Positions 27,812-36,701 of a stretch of 64,000 bases of DNA are shown here, one piece after another. The stretch's first letter is position 1. Every line of letters starts with the position of its first letter. Both the position numbers and the translations under genes were made by a program. Source of the stretch: Pseudomonas sp. Choline-02u-1 (GTDB lineage Bacteria > Pseudomonadota > Gammaproteobacteria > Pseudomonadales > Pseudomonadaceae). Where the stretch lies: positions 310,001 through 374,000 of the forward strand of contig NZ_PJBC01000065.1 of the NCBI RefSeq assembly GCF_002836515.1, given 5' to 3'. The notes beneath the pieces are model-generated. The model was given only the letters and a program-made list of their open reading frames with translations, was not told where the DNA came from and did no database searches.

Positions 27812-27956
27812 CGAGGGATGCGTTCCGTGAGTTCAGGCCAAGGGTAATAGCACAAAGAGGCCGGCTGAGACGCCAGAATCGCGGGAATTATCCAGACAGG
27901 ATGTGAAAAAAACAGGAAATGGCGGGATTGCCCGATTTCCGAGCGATCACAAAGCC

Positions 27957-28050
27957 CCTGTGGGAGCGAGCTTGCTCGCGAATGCGGTGGGTCAGCGACA
28001 TCGTTGCCGACTGACACTACGCTTTCACGAGCAAGCCCGCTCCCACAGGG
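27957..28050. repeat. REP pair (REPIN)
   Basis: Inverted REP cores (TGTGGGAGCGAGCTTGCTCGCGA and CACGAGCAAGCCCGCTCCCACA) lie between the second SdiA-regulated gene and the fumarylacetoacetate-hydrolase-family gene. One core carries the GAGCGAGC variant. Confidence 0.92.
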
Positions 28051-28070
28051 AGGGTGTTGCGGTGAAGAAC

Positions 28071-28736
28071 TTAGCGCACGCTGCTGTTGAAGCTGCTCGC
28101 CCCTGGCAGCTCGAGGACGATCTCATCGCCGACGTTCAGCGGGCCGACACCCACCGGCGTGCCGGTCAGGATCACGTCACCGGCCTGCAGCGAGAAGCAG
28201 CCGGCCATGTGCTGGATCATCGGCACGATCGGGTTGAGCATTGCGCTGCTGTTGCCGTCCTGGCGCACTTGCCCGTTGATGGTCAAGCGGATGCCGATGT
28301 CGGTCAGGTCAGCGAAAGTGCTGCCGACCACGAACGGGGCGATCACTGCCGCGCCGTCGAACGACTTGGCGATTTCCCACGGCAGGCCCTTGGCTTTGAG
28401 CTCGGCCTGCTTGTCACGCAGGGTCAGGTCCAGCGCCGGGGCGAAGCCGGAGATCGCATCGAGCACTTCTTCGCGGCTTGGTCTGGTCGACAGCGGCTTG
28501 CCGATCAGCACCGCGATTTCCGCCTCGTAATGCACCGAACCGCGCTCGGTTGGGATGCTGAAGCCGTCTTCCAGCGGTACCACGCAACTGCCCGGCTTGA
28601 TGAACAGCAGCGGCTCGGTCGGCACCGGGTTGTCCAGCTCCTTCGCGTGTTCGGCGTAATTGCGGCCAATGCACACGACTTTCCCGATCGGGAAGTGGAT
28701 GCGCGTGCCGTCGACATACTGGTGCTGATAGCTCAT
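28071..28736 (-). CDS. Fumarylacetoacetate hydrolase family protein
   Basis: This 221-residue FAH-family enzyme has GKVVCIGRNYAEHAKEL at the N-terminus, the metal-ligating EAEIAVLIG block and VILTGTPVGVGPL near the end. Small FAH proteins act as acylpyruvases, oxaloacetate decarboxylases or diketone hydrolases; YcgM/FAHD1-type is the nearest fit. It lies 41 bp downstream of the D-2-hydroxyglutarate dehydrogenase and is probably cotranscribed, suggesting clean-up of keto-acid by-products. Confidence 0.92.
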   Translation of the reverse strand: MSYQHQYVDGTRIHFPIGKVVCIGRNYAEHAKELDNPVPTEPLLFIKPGSCVVPLEDGFSIPTERGSVHYEAEIAVLIGKPLSTRPSREEVLDAISGFAPALDLTLRDKQAELKAKGLPWEIAKSFDGAAVIAPFVVGSTFADLTDIGIRLTINGQVRQDGNSSAMLNPIVPMIQHMAGCFSLQAGDVILTGTPVGVGPLNVGDEIVLELPGASSFNSSVR

Positions 28737-28777
28737 TTACCGACTCCTGCCTTCATTGATTCATCAGAGATTGCTGA

Positions 28778-30172
28778 TCAAACCGGGAAAATCTTGCCCG
28801 GGTTCATGATGCCGTTCGGGTCGAACACTGCCTTGACCGCTTTCATGTACTCGATCTCGGCCGGCGAGCGGCTGTAGGTCAGGTAATCACGCTTGGTCAT
28901 GCCCACGCCATGTTCGGCCGAGATCGAGCCGTTGTACTTCTCGACGGTTTCGAACACCCACTTGTTGACGGTGGCGCACTTGGCGAAGAACTCGTCCTTG
29001 CTCAGATTTTCCGGCTTGAGGATGTTCAGGTGCAGATTGCCGTCGCCGATGTGGCCGAACCAGACAATCTCGAAATCCGGGTAGTGCTCGCCGACGATCG
29101 CGTCGATTTCGCGCAGGAACGCCGGCACTTTCGAGACGGTAACCGAGATGTCGTTCTTGTACGGCGTCCAGTGGGAAATGGTTTCGGAAATGTACTCGCG
29201 CAGCTTCCACAGATTGTGCAACTGGGTTTCGCTCTGGCTCATCACGCCGTCGAGCACCCAGCCCTGTTCTACGCAGTGTTCGAAGGTCTCCAGCGCGCTG
29301 TTGGCCACTTCTTCGGTGGTCGCTTCGAATTCCAGCAGGGCGTAGAACGGGCAGTCGGTGTCGAACGGCGCCGGCACATCGCCGCGGCCCATGACTTTGG
29401 CCAGGGCCTTGTCGGAGAAGAATTCGAAGGCGGTCAGGTCGAGCTTGCCCTGGAAGGCGTGCAACACCGGCATGATCGAATCGAAATCGGCGGTGCCGAG
29501 GACCATGGCAGTGAGGTTTTTCGGTGCGCGATCCAGGCGCATGGTCGCTTCGACGACGAAACCGAGGGTGCCTTCGGCGCCGATAAACAGCTGCCGCAGG
29601 TCGTAACCGGTGGCGTTCTTGATCAGGTCCTTGTTTAGCTCGAGCACGTCGCCCTTGCCGGTGACGACTTTCATGCCGGCGACCCAGTTACGGGTCATGC
29701 CGTAGCGAATCACTTTGATCCCGCCGGCATTGGTGCCGATGTTGCCGCCAATCTGGCTGGAACCCGCCGAGGCAAAGTCGACCGGATAGTACAGGCCGTT
29801 TTCTTCAGCGACGTTCTGCAAATGCTCGGTGACCACGCCTGGCTGGCACACGGCGGTACGGTCGGTGAGGTTGATGTCGAGAATCTGGTTCATGTAATCG
29901 AACGAGACGACCACTTCGCCATTGGCCGCCACCGCAGCGGCGGACAACCCGGTGCGCCCGCCGGACGGTACCAGCGCGACCTTGTGCCTGTTGGCCCAAT
30001 GCACCACGGCCTGCACTTGCTCGATGGTCTTGGGAAACACGATGGCGCTCGGCGCCGGAGCGAAGTGCTTGGTCCAATCCTTGCCGTAAGCATTCAGGGA
30101 GTCGGCGTCGGTCAGGACCTTGCCGGGCTCGACCAGGGTCTTCAGTTCATCAATCAGCGCAGGATTGGTCAT
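28778..30172 (-). CDS. FAD-linked D-2-hydroxyglutarate dehydrogenase
   Basis: This protein of about 464 residues belongs to the FAD-binding type-4/D-lactate-dehydrogenase family. It has the PCMH FAD domain (VPSGGRTGLSAAAV, SAGSSQIGGNIGTNAGG) and a C-terminal FAD-oxidase domain (FGHIGDGNLHLNI, SAEHGVGMTKRDYL, MNPGKIFPV). It should oxidise D-2-hydroxyglutarate to 2-oxoglutarate. SerA makes that compound as a by-product while pulling serine synthesis forward, and the gene is divergent from serA here, as in other pseudomonads. The Met at 30,172 fits the family start better than the upstream Met. Confidence 0.92.
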   Translation of the reverse strand: MTNPALIDELKTLVEPGKVLTDADSLNAYGKDWTKHFAPAPSAIVFPKTIEQVQAVVHWANRHKVALVPSGGRTGLSAAAVAANGEVVVSFDYMNQILDINLTDRTAVCQPGVVTEHLQNVAEENGLYYPVDFASAGSSQIGGNIGTNAGGIKVIRYGMTRNWVAGMKVVTGKGDVLELNKDLIKNATGYDLRQLFIGAEGTLGFVVEATMRLDRAPKNLTAMVLGTADFDSIMPVLHAFQGKLDLTAFEFFSDKALAKVMGRGDVPAPFDTDCPFYALLEFEATTEEVANSALETFEHCVEQGWVLDGVMSQSETQLHNLWKLREYISETISHWTPYKNDISVTVSKVPAFLREIDAIVGEHYPDFEIVWFGHIGDGNLHLNILKPENLSKDEFFAKCATVNKWVFETVEKYNGSISAEHGVGMTKRDYLTYSRSPAEIEYMKAVKAVFDPNGIMNPGKIFPV

Positions 30173-30377
30173 CGACAGAACTCTCGAACAATTCATGGTC
30201 ATCCTGAGAACGCTTCACGTCGCAGGAATGAGTGTTTAGCGGGGTGGCTATGCTAGCATACCGACCCCGCAGGACAGTGCCCAAGGCCAGATCCGCGGTG
30301 ACGGCTTTGTTGCCGTGCGGGTCAGCTCCAGGCTGCTCCCTCCCTGCCATTTTTCTCCGGGATACAGGTTTACGCAG

Positions 30378-31607
30378 ATGAGCAAGACTTCTCTCGATAA
30401 GAGCAAGATCAAGTTCCTTCTTCTCGAAGGCGTCCACCAATCGGCTGTCGACGTCCTCAAGGCGGCGGGCTACACCAGCATCGAGTACCACACCAGTTCT
30501 CTGCCGGATGCCCAGCTCAAGGAAAAGATCGCTGACGCTCACTTCATCGGCATTCGCTCGCGCACGCAACTGACCGAAGAGATCTTCGATCACGCCAAGA
30601 AGCTGGTCGCGGTCGGCTGTTTCTGCATCGGCACCAACCAGGTTGACCTGGGCGCAGCCCGCGAGCGCGGCATCGCCGTGTTCAACGCGCCGTACTCCAA
30701 CACCCGCTCGGTCGCCGAGCTGGTATTGGCCGAAGCGATCCTGCTGCTGCGCGGCATCCCGGAGAAAAACGCTTCCTGCCACCGTGGCGGCTGGATCAAG
30801 TCCGCAGCCAACTCCTTCGAGATCCGTGGCAAGAAGCTGGGCATCGTCGGCTACGGCTCGATCGGCACGCAGTTGTCGGTTCTGGCCGAAGGCCTGGGGA
30901 TGCAGGTGTTCTTCTATGACACCGTGACCAAGCTGCCGCTGGGCAACGCCACGCAGGTCAACAACCTGCACGAGCTGCTGGGCATGTCCGACATCGTCAC
31001 CCTGCACGTTCCGGAAACCGCCGCCACTCAGTGGATGATCGGCGAGAAGGAGATCCGTGCAATCAAGAAGGGCGGCATCCTGATCAACGCCGCGCGCGGC
31101 ACCGTGGTCGAGCTGGATCACCTGGCAGCTGCGATCAAGGACAAGCACCTGATCGGCGCAGCCATCGACGTGTTCCCGGTCGAACCACGCTCTAACGACG
31201 AAGAGTTCGAAAGCCCGCTGCGTGGCCTCGACAACGTGATCCTGACCCCGCACATCGGTGGCTCGACCGCCGAAGCGCAAGCCAACATCGGTCTGGAAGT
31301 GGCGGAAAAACTGGTCAAGTACAGCGACAACGGTACGTCGGTGTCGTCAGTCAACTTCCCGGAAGTGGCACTGCCGGCTCACCCTGGCAAACACCGCCTG
31401 CTGCACATCCACGAGAACATCCCGGGTGTGATGAGCGAGATCAACAAGGTCTTCGCCGAAAACGGCATCAACATCTCAGGTCAGTTCCTGCAGACCAACG
31501 AGAAGGTCGGCTACGTGGTGATCGACGTAGACGCCGAATACTCGGAGCTGGCGCAAGAGAAGCTGCAACACGTCAACGGCACTATCCGTAGTCGCGTGCT
31601 GTTCTAA
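30378..31607 (+). CDS. serA: D-3-phosphoglycerate dehydrogenase
   Basis: This 409-residue enzyme catalyses the first step of serine synthesis, oxidising 3-phosphoglycerate to phosphohydroxypyruvate, and reduces 2-oxoglutarate to D-2-hydroxyglutarate in coupled fashion. It has the Rossmann loop GIVGYGSIGTQL, INAARGTVV, the catalytic HIGGSTAEAQ, and a C-terminal ACT domain (HRLLHIHENIPGVM...NGINISGQFLQT) that binds serine. The start at 30,378 has AGG upstream. A bidirectional terminator follows immediately. Confidence 0.97.
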   Translation: MSKTSLDKSKIKFLLLEGVHQSAVDVLKAAGYTSIEYHTSSLPDAQLKEKIADAHFIGIRSRTQLTEEIFDHAKKLVAVGCFCIGTNQVDLGAARERGIAVFNAPYSNTRSVAELVLAEAILLLRGIPEKNASCHRGGWIKSAANSFEIRGKKLGIVGYGSIGTQLSVLAEGLGMQVFFYDTVTKLPLGNATQVNNLHELLGMSDIVTLHVPETAATQWMIGEKEIRAIKKGGILINAARGTVVELDHLAAAIKDKHLIGAAIDVFPVEPRSNDEEFESPLRGLDNVILTPHIGGSTAEAQANIGLEVAEKLVKYSDNGTSVSSVNFPEVALPAHPGKHRLLHIHENIPGVMSEINKVFAENGINISGQFLQTNEKVGYVVIDVDAEYSELAQEKLQHVNGTIRSRVLF

Positions 31608-31633
31608 GCACAGCGTTCGTAGCGCAAGAAAAA

Positions 31634-31660
31634 GGGAGCCCCACAGGGCTCCCTTTTTTT
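31634..31660. terminator. Bidirectional intrinsic terminator
   Basis: GGGAGCCC-CACA-GGGCTCCC is followed by seven T on the + strand and preceded by an A run that gives a T-rich tail on the - strand. It serves serA and the convergent DUF4399 gene, whose stop codon overlaps the T-run. Confidence 0.92.
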
Positions 31661-32084
31661 ATTTCACGTTTACCGTGATTTTTTCGGAAACGATCGACGG
31701 GGCGAACGGCATGTGGCCGCTGTCGCCGAGGATCAGTTGCAAGGTGTGCTTGCCCGGGGCCAGTTTGATCGTGGCTTCGGTCTGCGCCTTGCCGAAATGC
31801 ATGTGGTGGGCGTCAGTCGGGATCGGCGCGCCTTCGGCCGGCAAATCATCGACGTCGATCAGCAAATGATGGTGGCCAGTGTTTTTGGTGACGTCACCCG
31901 CCGGGGCCAGCGCGATGTTCTTGACGCCGAACTTGACCTTGAATTCCTGCGAGACGGTGGCGCCGTCCTCGGGAGAAACGATGAACACTTCAGCATCCTT
32001 CGGCGCCGGCGTCGCCGCACTGGCCAGCACCGAAACACCCATCAGCACACCGGCCAACGCTGCACGTGACATAAAGCTTTTCAT
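31659..32084 (-). CDS. DUF4399 periplasmic protein
   Basis: This 141-residue protein has a clear signal peptide (cleavage near ASA-ATPAP) and a small beta-rich domain with a dense His cluster, NTGHHHLLIDV...TDAHHMHFGKAQTE and GDSGHMPFAPS, which fits DUF4399. The His pattern suggests metal binding in the periplasm, but no function is established. It is a single gene convergent with serA. Confidence 0.88.
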   Translation of the reverse strand: MKSFMSRAALAGVLMGVSVLASAATPAPKDAEVFIVSPEDGATVSQEFKVKFGVKNIALAPAGDVTKNTGHHHLLIDVDDLPAEGAPIPTDAHHMHFGKAQTEATIKLAPGKHTLQLILGDSGHMPFAPSIVSEKITVNVK

Positions 32085-32219
32085 TTTCTTCTCCAGTTTT
32101 TCCGTAAAATCCGCATGGTCATGACAACTTCATGTCCATTCGTTGTCGAAGGCACTCGACAACCATAGCAAAGCGAGCCTGAATCAGAGCGTCGCGATAA
32201 TGATTTCAAAGGAGTGACC

Positions 32220-32789
32220 ATGCGCCTGCTGCCTGGCCTGTTCTGCCTGCTACCCCTTCTGAGCCCGCTGGCTCACGCCGAACTGATTGATGACGTCAAC
32301 GACCGTGGCGAGCTGCGCATAGCCCTTGAGGCTAATACACCGCCCTTCAATTACAAGGAAGGCGACACACTCACGGGGTTCGAGGTCGAGCTTGGGCAAC
32401 TTTTGGCCAAAGAGCTGGATGTACGCGCCGATTTCATCGTCACCGACGAAGGCGATCTGCTCCAGGGCGTCGAAAGCGGCAAGTACGACGTCGCGCTCAA
32501 CCACATAGCACTGACACCCGAACTCAAGGATCGTTTCGACTTCAGCGAGCCGTACGGCCAGGTCAATGCGCAGCTGCTGGCGAAGAAAGATGAGACGCCA
32601 CGACCGATGGTGCTGGTGCAGGCGCTGACCGAAGAGAAGCCGAAAGTTGCGGCGCCGGTGGAATTGGCGATCCCGTTTCAGAAAGGCAACCCGGCGTTCC
32701 AGGCCAGCCTCAAGAGCGCGCTGGAACGGATCAAGGCGGATGGGCGGCTGGCGGCGCTGTCGGAAAAGTGGCTCACCGAATCCAATTGA
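32220..32789 (+). CDS. Short periplasmic substrate-binding-domain protein
   Basis: This 189-residue secreted protein (signal peptide ending AHA) starts like family-3 amino-acid-binding proteins: RGELRIALEANTPPFNYKEGDTLTGFEVELGQLLAKEL and VESGKYDVALNHIALTPEL. After FSEPY most of lobe 2 is missing; the chain goes to a Pro/Lys-rich linker and rejoins at the final helices (ALERIKADGRLAALSEKW). Normal members have 230-270 residues. The ATG at 32,220 has AAGGAG 5 bp upstream. It may bind a small ligand weakly or act as a degenerate sensor domain. No permease is adjacent. Confidence 0.75.
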   Translation: MRLLPGLFCLLPLLSPLAHAELIDDVNDRGELRIALEANTPPFNYKEGDTLTGFEVELGQLLAKELDVRADFIVTDEGDLLQGVESGKYDVALNHIALTPELKDRFDFSEPYGQVNAQLLAKKDETPRPMVLVQALTEEKPKVAAPVELAIPFQKGNPAFQASLKSALERIKADGRLAALSEKWLTESN

Positions 32790-32799
32790 ACACCCCCCC

Positions 32800-32892
32800 C
32801 CTGTGGGAGCGGGCTTGCTCGCGAAAGCGGCGTGTCAGGCTCATCTGAATCGCCAGACACACCGCCTTCGCGAGCAAGCCCGCTCCCACAAG
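32800..32892. repeat. REP pair (REPIN)
   Basis: Inverted REP cores TGTGGGAGCGGGCTTGCTCGCGAA and TTCGCGAGCAAGCCCGCTCC, with GTGTC/GACAC pairing inside, lie between convergent genes. A run of eight C precedes the left core. Confidence 0.93.
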
Positions 32893-32908
32893 GCAGATGT
32901 GGTGTGTC

Positions 32909-33394
32909 TTAGTCGAGTCGGGCCAGGGCAGCCGCGGCTAGCGGCAACTCAAGCTCACTGAACACTTGAACCCCATGGCGCTTGAGCAGCGCCGCCGTCA
33001 CCCCTTCGCCGGAGACTTTCACTCCGCTGAATGTCCCATCGTAAGTCAGCAAATTCCCGCAAGAGGGGCTGTTGGCCTTGAGCACCGCGACGCGAATGCC
33101 GTGTTTGCGCACCAACGCCAGCGCCTGCCGCGCACCGTCGAGAAACTGCGCACTGACATCCTCGCCTTCGGTGGTCATCACCGCAGCAGTGCCATCGAGC
33201 ACCTCGCCACCCTGCCCGCCGGGAATTTCCGCTGCCGCCCGTGGCGTCGGCAAGCCACCGGCCACCTCCGGACACAACGGCACCACCCGTCCCTCGGCAA
33301 TCCAGTGCTCAAGCAGATCAAACGGACCGCTGGCGCCACCGTCATATCGCACGCGATGGCCCAACAGGCAGCGGCTGACCAGGATCTTTTCCAT
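32909..33394 (-). CDS. DUF523-family protein
   Basis: This 161-residue cytosolic protein begins MEKILVSRCLLGHRVRYDG and has CPEVAGGLPTPR and LKANSPSCG, the Cys-containing blocks of DUF523 (YbbK-like), which may ligate a metal or Fe-S cluster. Its function is unknown. It starts 2 bp after the stop of the upstream oxygenase gene, so the two are translationally coupled. Confidence 0.88.
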   Translation of the reverse strand: MEKILVSRCLLGHRVRYDGGASGPFDLLEHWIAEGRVVPLCPEVAGGLPTPRAAAEIPGGQGGEVLDGTAAVMTTEGEDVSAQFLDGARQALALVRKHGIRVAVLKANSPSCGNLLTYDGTFSGVKVSGEGVTAALLKRHGVQVFSELELPLAAAALARLD

Positions 33395-33396
33395 CG

Positions 33397-34029
33397 TCAG
33401 AACGGCTCGTTGCCACGGCGACGAAACCAACCGGTCAGCGACAGCCGCTCGCGATAGGCCGGCAATACTTCGTGCGGTACTTCGCCGGAGAGAAACACCA
33501 CCAGACAACCCCCGGTAGGCTGCACGTCATGCACGCGCTCATCACCCAGATACATGCGCAACTGGCCACCGTCCTCCGGCAGCCAGGCGTCGTTGAGGTA
33601 GATTACCGCCGAGACCATGCGTCGATCATCATCACGAAAGCGGTCGACGTGCTTGAGGTAAAACGCGCCGGGCGGGTACAGGGCGAAATGGCATTCGAAG
33701 TCTTCCAGCCCCAGAAACAGACCGCGATTGAGCGCCTCGCGCAGGCTGTCCATCAAACTCAGGTAGCGGTCAGTGGCGTCGGCCTGACCAGGGTCGATCC
33801 ACTGAATGTGATCGCCGCGAATACCCTCGCGAATCTCCGAAAACGGCCCGCGCCCGACCGCCGCCGGCGCCAGTTCGCCTTCGGCTTCGCGTTGACGGCA
33901 CTCGGCCGCCAGCGCCCGAGTCAGATCGGCGGGCAGGAAGATGTTCTGCTGCGACCAGCCATGTTCGGCCAGGTCGTCGACAATGCGTAACAGCAGCGGG
34001 TGTTCAGAGGATATCGGCATGGCGCGCAT
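33397..34029 (-). CDS. 2-oxoglutarate/Fe(II) prolyl hydroxylase (EF-Tu hydroxylase type)
   Basis: This 210-residue dioxygenase has Fe ligands His127 and Asp129 (HVDRF) and His186 (VPHEV), with Arg195 as likely 2-oxoglutarate anchor. The IRGDHIQWID segment and overall length match the Pseudomonas prolyl hydroxylase PPHD, which hydroxylates a switch-I proline of EF-Tu and is related to human HIF hydroxylases. That specific function is taken from family resemblance and the serA-side location. The start may be the third-codon-later Met (34,020). It is coupled to the DUF523 gene. Confidence 0.85.
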   Translation of the reverse strand: MRAMPISSEHPLLLRIVDDLAEHGWSQQNIFLPADLTRALAAECRQREAEGELAPAAVGRGPFSEIREGIRGDHIQWIDPGQADATDRYLSLMDSLREALNRGLFLGLEDFECHFALYPPGAFYLKHVDRFRDDDRRMVSAVIYLNDAWLPEDGGQLRMYLGDERVHDVQPTGGCLVVFLSGEVPHEVLPAYRERLSLTGWFRRRGNEPF

Positions 34030-34137
34030 AGTATGCCGGCGGCAACAAATCCGACAGAGCCACGCAGCGGCTTGCTACGAATTCTCGACAAGTACCCGCA
34101 CCGCACGGACAATAGTGCGCTGCTGACAGGAGTCCCT

Positions 34138-34869
34138 ATGCGCCGTTTGCTTTTTTCACTGTTGATGTTCTGCGTATTGCCCGCCTGGGCGGACGGCCAC
34201 GATCAGCTGTACAAGGTCGCCGGCTGGCCAGAACAACGCGCGCATTTCAACGATGCCCTGAGCGCAGCCCAGCAGCGCTATCAGAACAGCCTGCCGCCTG
34301 CGGTATTTCAAGCGCTGGTCAACAACAGCAATCAGCGCTTCGCCGCGCAGGCCATGGATCAACGCGCCGAAGCGCAACTGCGGCTGAAACTCGCCGACCC
34401 GAAACCGGCGCTGACCTTCTTCCAGTCACCACTGGGCAAGAAAATCGTCGCCGCCGAATTGCTCGCGACTCGCCGCGATCAGTTGGCAAAAAATGCCCAG
34501 GGTCTGCCAAAGATGCAGGCCAGCGACAGCCGTTTGCTGATCATCGGCCATCTCGCCCAGGCCTTGCCGGCCCGAGAGGCTGGCGCCGAGGTCAGTCTGG
34601 CAATTGCCGGCGTGGCGGCGGACAGTTTGAGTTCGATGATCCCGGGATTGCTGGGTGGCGGTCAGGCGCAAGGCATGTTGAATGGTCAGCGCCAACGGTT
34701 GATGGATCAGATCGGCGCGGATCTGAACAACACGCTGCTCTACGTCTATCGCGATTTGTCGGATGAAGAACTGGAAGAGTTTGCGACGTTTGCCGAGTCA
34801 ACCGAGGGCAAGGCGTACTACCAGGCGGCACTGGCGGCGATTCGGGCGGGGTTGGCGGTCGGCCAGTGA
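34138..34869 (+). CDS. DUF2059 secreted protein
   Basis: This 243-residue protein has a signal peptide (cleavage after PAWA). The helical C-terminal domain carries YVYRDLSDEELEEFATFAESTEGKAYYQA, the DUF2059 hallmark, and an earlier related stretch ALTFFQSPLGKKIVAAE suggests an internal duplication. It is periplasmic; its function is unknown. The ATG at 34,138 is followed directly by the signal sequence. It is divergent from the hydroxylase gene. Confidence 0.85.
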   Translation: MRRLLFSLLMFCVLPAWADGHDQLYKVAGWPEQRAHFNDALSAAQQRYQNSLPPAVFQALVNNSNQRFAAQAMDQRAEAQLRLKLADPKPALTFFQSPLGKKIVAAELLATRRDQLAKNAQGLPKMQASDSRLLIIGHLAQALPAREAGAEVSLAIAGVAADSLSSMIPGLLGGGQAQGMLNGQRQRLMDQIGADLNNTLLYVYRDLSDEELEEFATFAESTEGKAYYQAALAAIRAGLAVGQ

Positions 34870-34892
34870 TGTTCGGTGCCTGAAAGATCACA

Positions 34893-34960
34893 TCGCGAGC
34901 AGGCTCGCTTCCACAGGTTGTAATGCATTCCACTGTGGGAGCGAGCCTGCTCGCGAAGAG
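34893..34960. repeat. REP pair, GAGCAGGCTCGC variant
   Basis: Inverted copies CGCGAGCAGGCTCGCTTCCACA and TGTGGGAGCGAGCCTGCTCGCGAA are separated by a short spacer. The arrowhead core differs from the common class by AGGCTC in place of AAGCCC. Confidence 0.9.
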
Positions 34961-34973
34961 GCCCTCCCAGGCA

Positions 34974-35921
34974 CTAGAGATTCCGGCCCCTGATCCGCTT
35001 GCTCAAGAATTCGAAATACTCCTCGCGCATCTCCGCCGTTTCATTCGCCAGATGATGCCGTGCCTCGGCCAACAGCAGAATCTGCGGCCGGTCGAACTTC
35101 CACTTCAACACTTGCAGATTGTGCTGCCAGTCCACGGTCATGTCCGCCTGCCCCTGAATGATCAGAGGTCGTCGCGGGCTTTTTTTCGCGTGCTCGACGC
35201 GGATGATCCAGCGCGACAGTGCGCCCACCCATCTCGTCGGCAGGCGCCTTGGCTGTAGCGGATCGGCTTGGAGAAACGGCAGGAAATCCGGATCGTTGGA
35301 GTTTTCGCTAAAGCGGCGCGCGATGCCCCGCACGAATGGCCGCAGCAAGTAATAACTCAGCTGCGACCAGCCCCACGCCCTCGGCCTTACCAACGGCGCG
35401 AGCAGAATCACCTGGCCTTGCGCCGGGCTGTTCTCGCCATGGTTGAGCAGGTGATCGACGACAATCGCGCCCCCGGTGCTCTGCCCGCACAAATGCCAAG
35501 GCTGCGGCAGCGCGATCGAGTTGGCTTCAGCGAACAACGCTTGCAGCATGTGCTGATATTCAGCGAAATCACGAATGCTCGCCCGTGGCCCGCTCGACAA
35601 TCCGTGCCCCGGCAAGTCGCAGGCGATCACGGCAAAATCCTGATCCAGCGCCCACTCGATCACATGCCGGTACAGGCCGACGTGATCGTAGTAACCATGC
35701 AGCAGAAACAGCGTCGCCTTGACCTTCTCCGGCCACCAGCAATGGCTGACCAACTCGTAACCATCGACGTCGAAACGCCCCATGCCACGCCAGACATCGC
35801 GCTCGGCGAAGTCAGTCTTGTAGAAGCGCTGATAAGCCTTCGCCTCGTCCGATAACGGCTGCCACTCGGCCAACGGCTTGAGGCTCGCGCGTAAATGATC
35901 GGGGTCGAAAGTATCAGGCAT
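34974..35921 (-). CDS. Alpha/beta hydrolase (serine aminopeptidase/lysophospholipase-like)
   Basis: This 315-residue cytosolic alpha/beta hydrolase has FLLHGYYDHVGLYRHV (oxyanion region), DLPGHGLSSGPRA, the nucleophile elbow GQSTGG (Ser about residue 160) and a late His (EARHHLANE), in the layout of monoglyceride-lipase/PldB-like enzymes. The substrate is probably a lipid ester but is not proved. It is a single gene, divergent from the thioredoxin-like gene. Confidence 0.88.
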   Translation of the reverse strand: MPDTFDPDHLRASLKPLAEWQPLSDEAKAYQRFYKTDFAERDVWRGMGRFDVDGYELVSHCWWPEKVKATLFLLHGYYDHVGLYRHVIEWALDQDFAVIACDLPGHGLSSGPRASIRDFAEYQHMLQALFAEANSIALPQPWHLCGQSTGGAIVVDHLLNHGENSPAQGQVILLAPLVRPRAWGWSQLSYYLLRPFVRGIARRFSENSNDPDFLPFLQADPLQPRRLPTRWVGALSRWIIRVEHAKKSPRRPLIIQGQADMTVDWQHNLQVLKWKFDRPQILLLAEARHHLANETAEMREEYFEFLSKRIRGRNL

Positions 35922-36020
35922 GCGGACATTCCAAAGCGGTAAACAGACTTTATCGGCCTGCGATATTCATCTGTAGTGACAGACATGGCAAGCTAGCCGG
36001 CCTTTCGAGGATCGAAAATC

Positions 36021-36599
36021 ATGCGTTCGCCCTACCGCTCCGCACTGTTCGCCAGCCTGCTCGCGCTGATCTGCGCCGGGGTGCTGTGGGCGGCGTATGA
36101 CTGGTTTCAAGGCCGCTATCTGCGCGCCTTCAGCGAACATACCGCGGTATTTTCCGGCGACCCGTTGCGCCTGCCGGACAATCTCGCCGGGCCGGGCAAT
36201 ATCCGCCTCGTGCACTTCTGGGACCCGGCCTGCCCATGCAACGTCGGCAATCAGCAGCACCTGAGCGAGATGGTCGAACAGTTCGGCACTCGCGGCGTGG
36301 AGTTCTTCGCCGTGCAAAAACCCGGCAGCCACGGCCAGTTGCCCGCCACCCTCGCCGGCCTGAAAACCATCATCGTCCTGCCCGGCTCCGAACAGATCCC
36401 CGCCAGCCCGGCCGTGGCAATCTGGGACCGCAGCGGCAAACTGGCCTACTTCGGCCCGTACAGCGAAGGCCTGACCTGCAATTCCAGCAACAGCTTTATC
36501 GAACCGATCCTGCATGCCCTGACGGAAGATCGCCCGGTCAATGCCACGCATACGCTGGCGGTGGGTTGTTATTGCCCGTGGCCGGCGGACGCGAAGTAA
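36021..36599 (+). CDS. Thioredoxin-like membrane-anchored protein (DUF6436 type)
   Basis: This 192-residue protein has a signal anchor (residues about 8-25) and a periplasmic thioredoxin-like domain with FWDPACPCN (Cys71 and Cys73, CxC rather than CxxC), then GLKTIIVLPG and ASPAVAIWDRSGKLAYFGPY. A second Cys pair, VGCYCPW, ends the protein. The CPC site suggests an unusual redox potential, perhaps isomerase-like or in metal delivery. No partner gene points to a client. Confidence 0.8.
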   Translation: MRSPYRSALFASLLALICAGVLWAAYDWFQGRYLRAFSEHTAVFSGDPLRLPDNLAGPGNIRLVHFWDPACPCNVGNQQHLSEMVEQFGTRGVEFFAVQKPGSHGQLPATLAGLKTIIVLPGSEQIPASPAVAIWDRSGKLAYFGPYSEGLTCNSSNSFIEPILHALTEDRPVNATHTLAVGCYCPWPADAK

Positions 36600-36701
36600 G
36601 GCATTCCGGACTTTTCAAGGACAGCGCTGCACCGCATAGATGCTCTGTGCTAAATGTTTGCAGCCCGACGGGCGGCCTTTTCGCCTGCACAAGGAGTCAC
36701 C

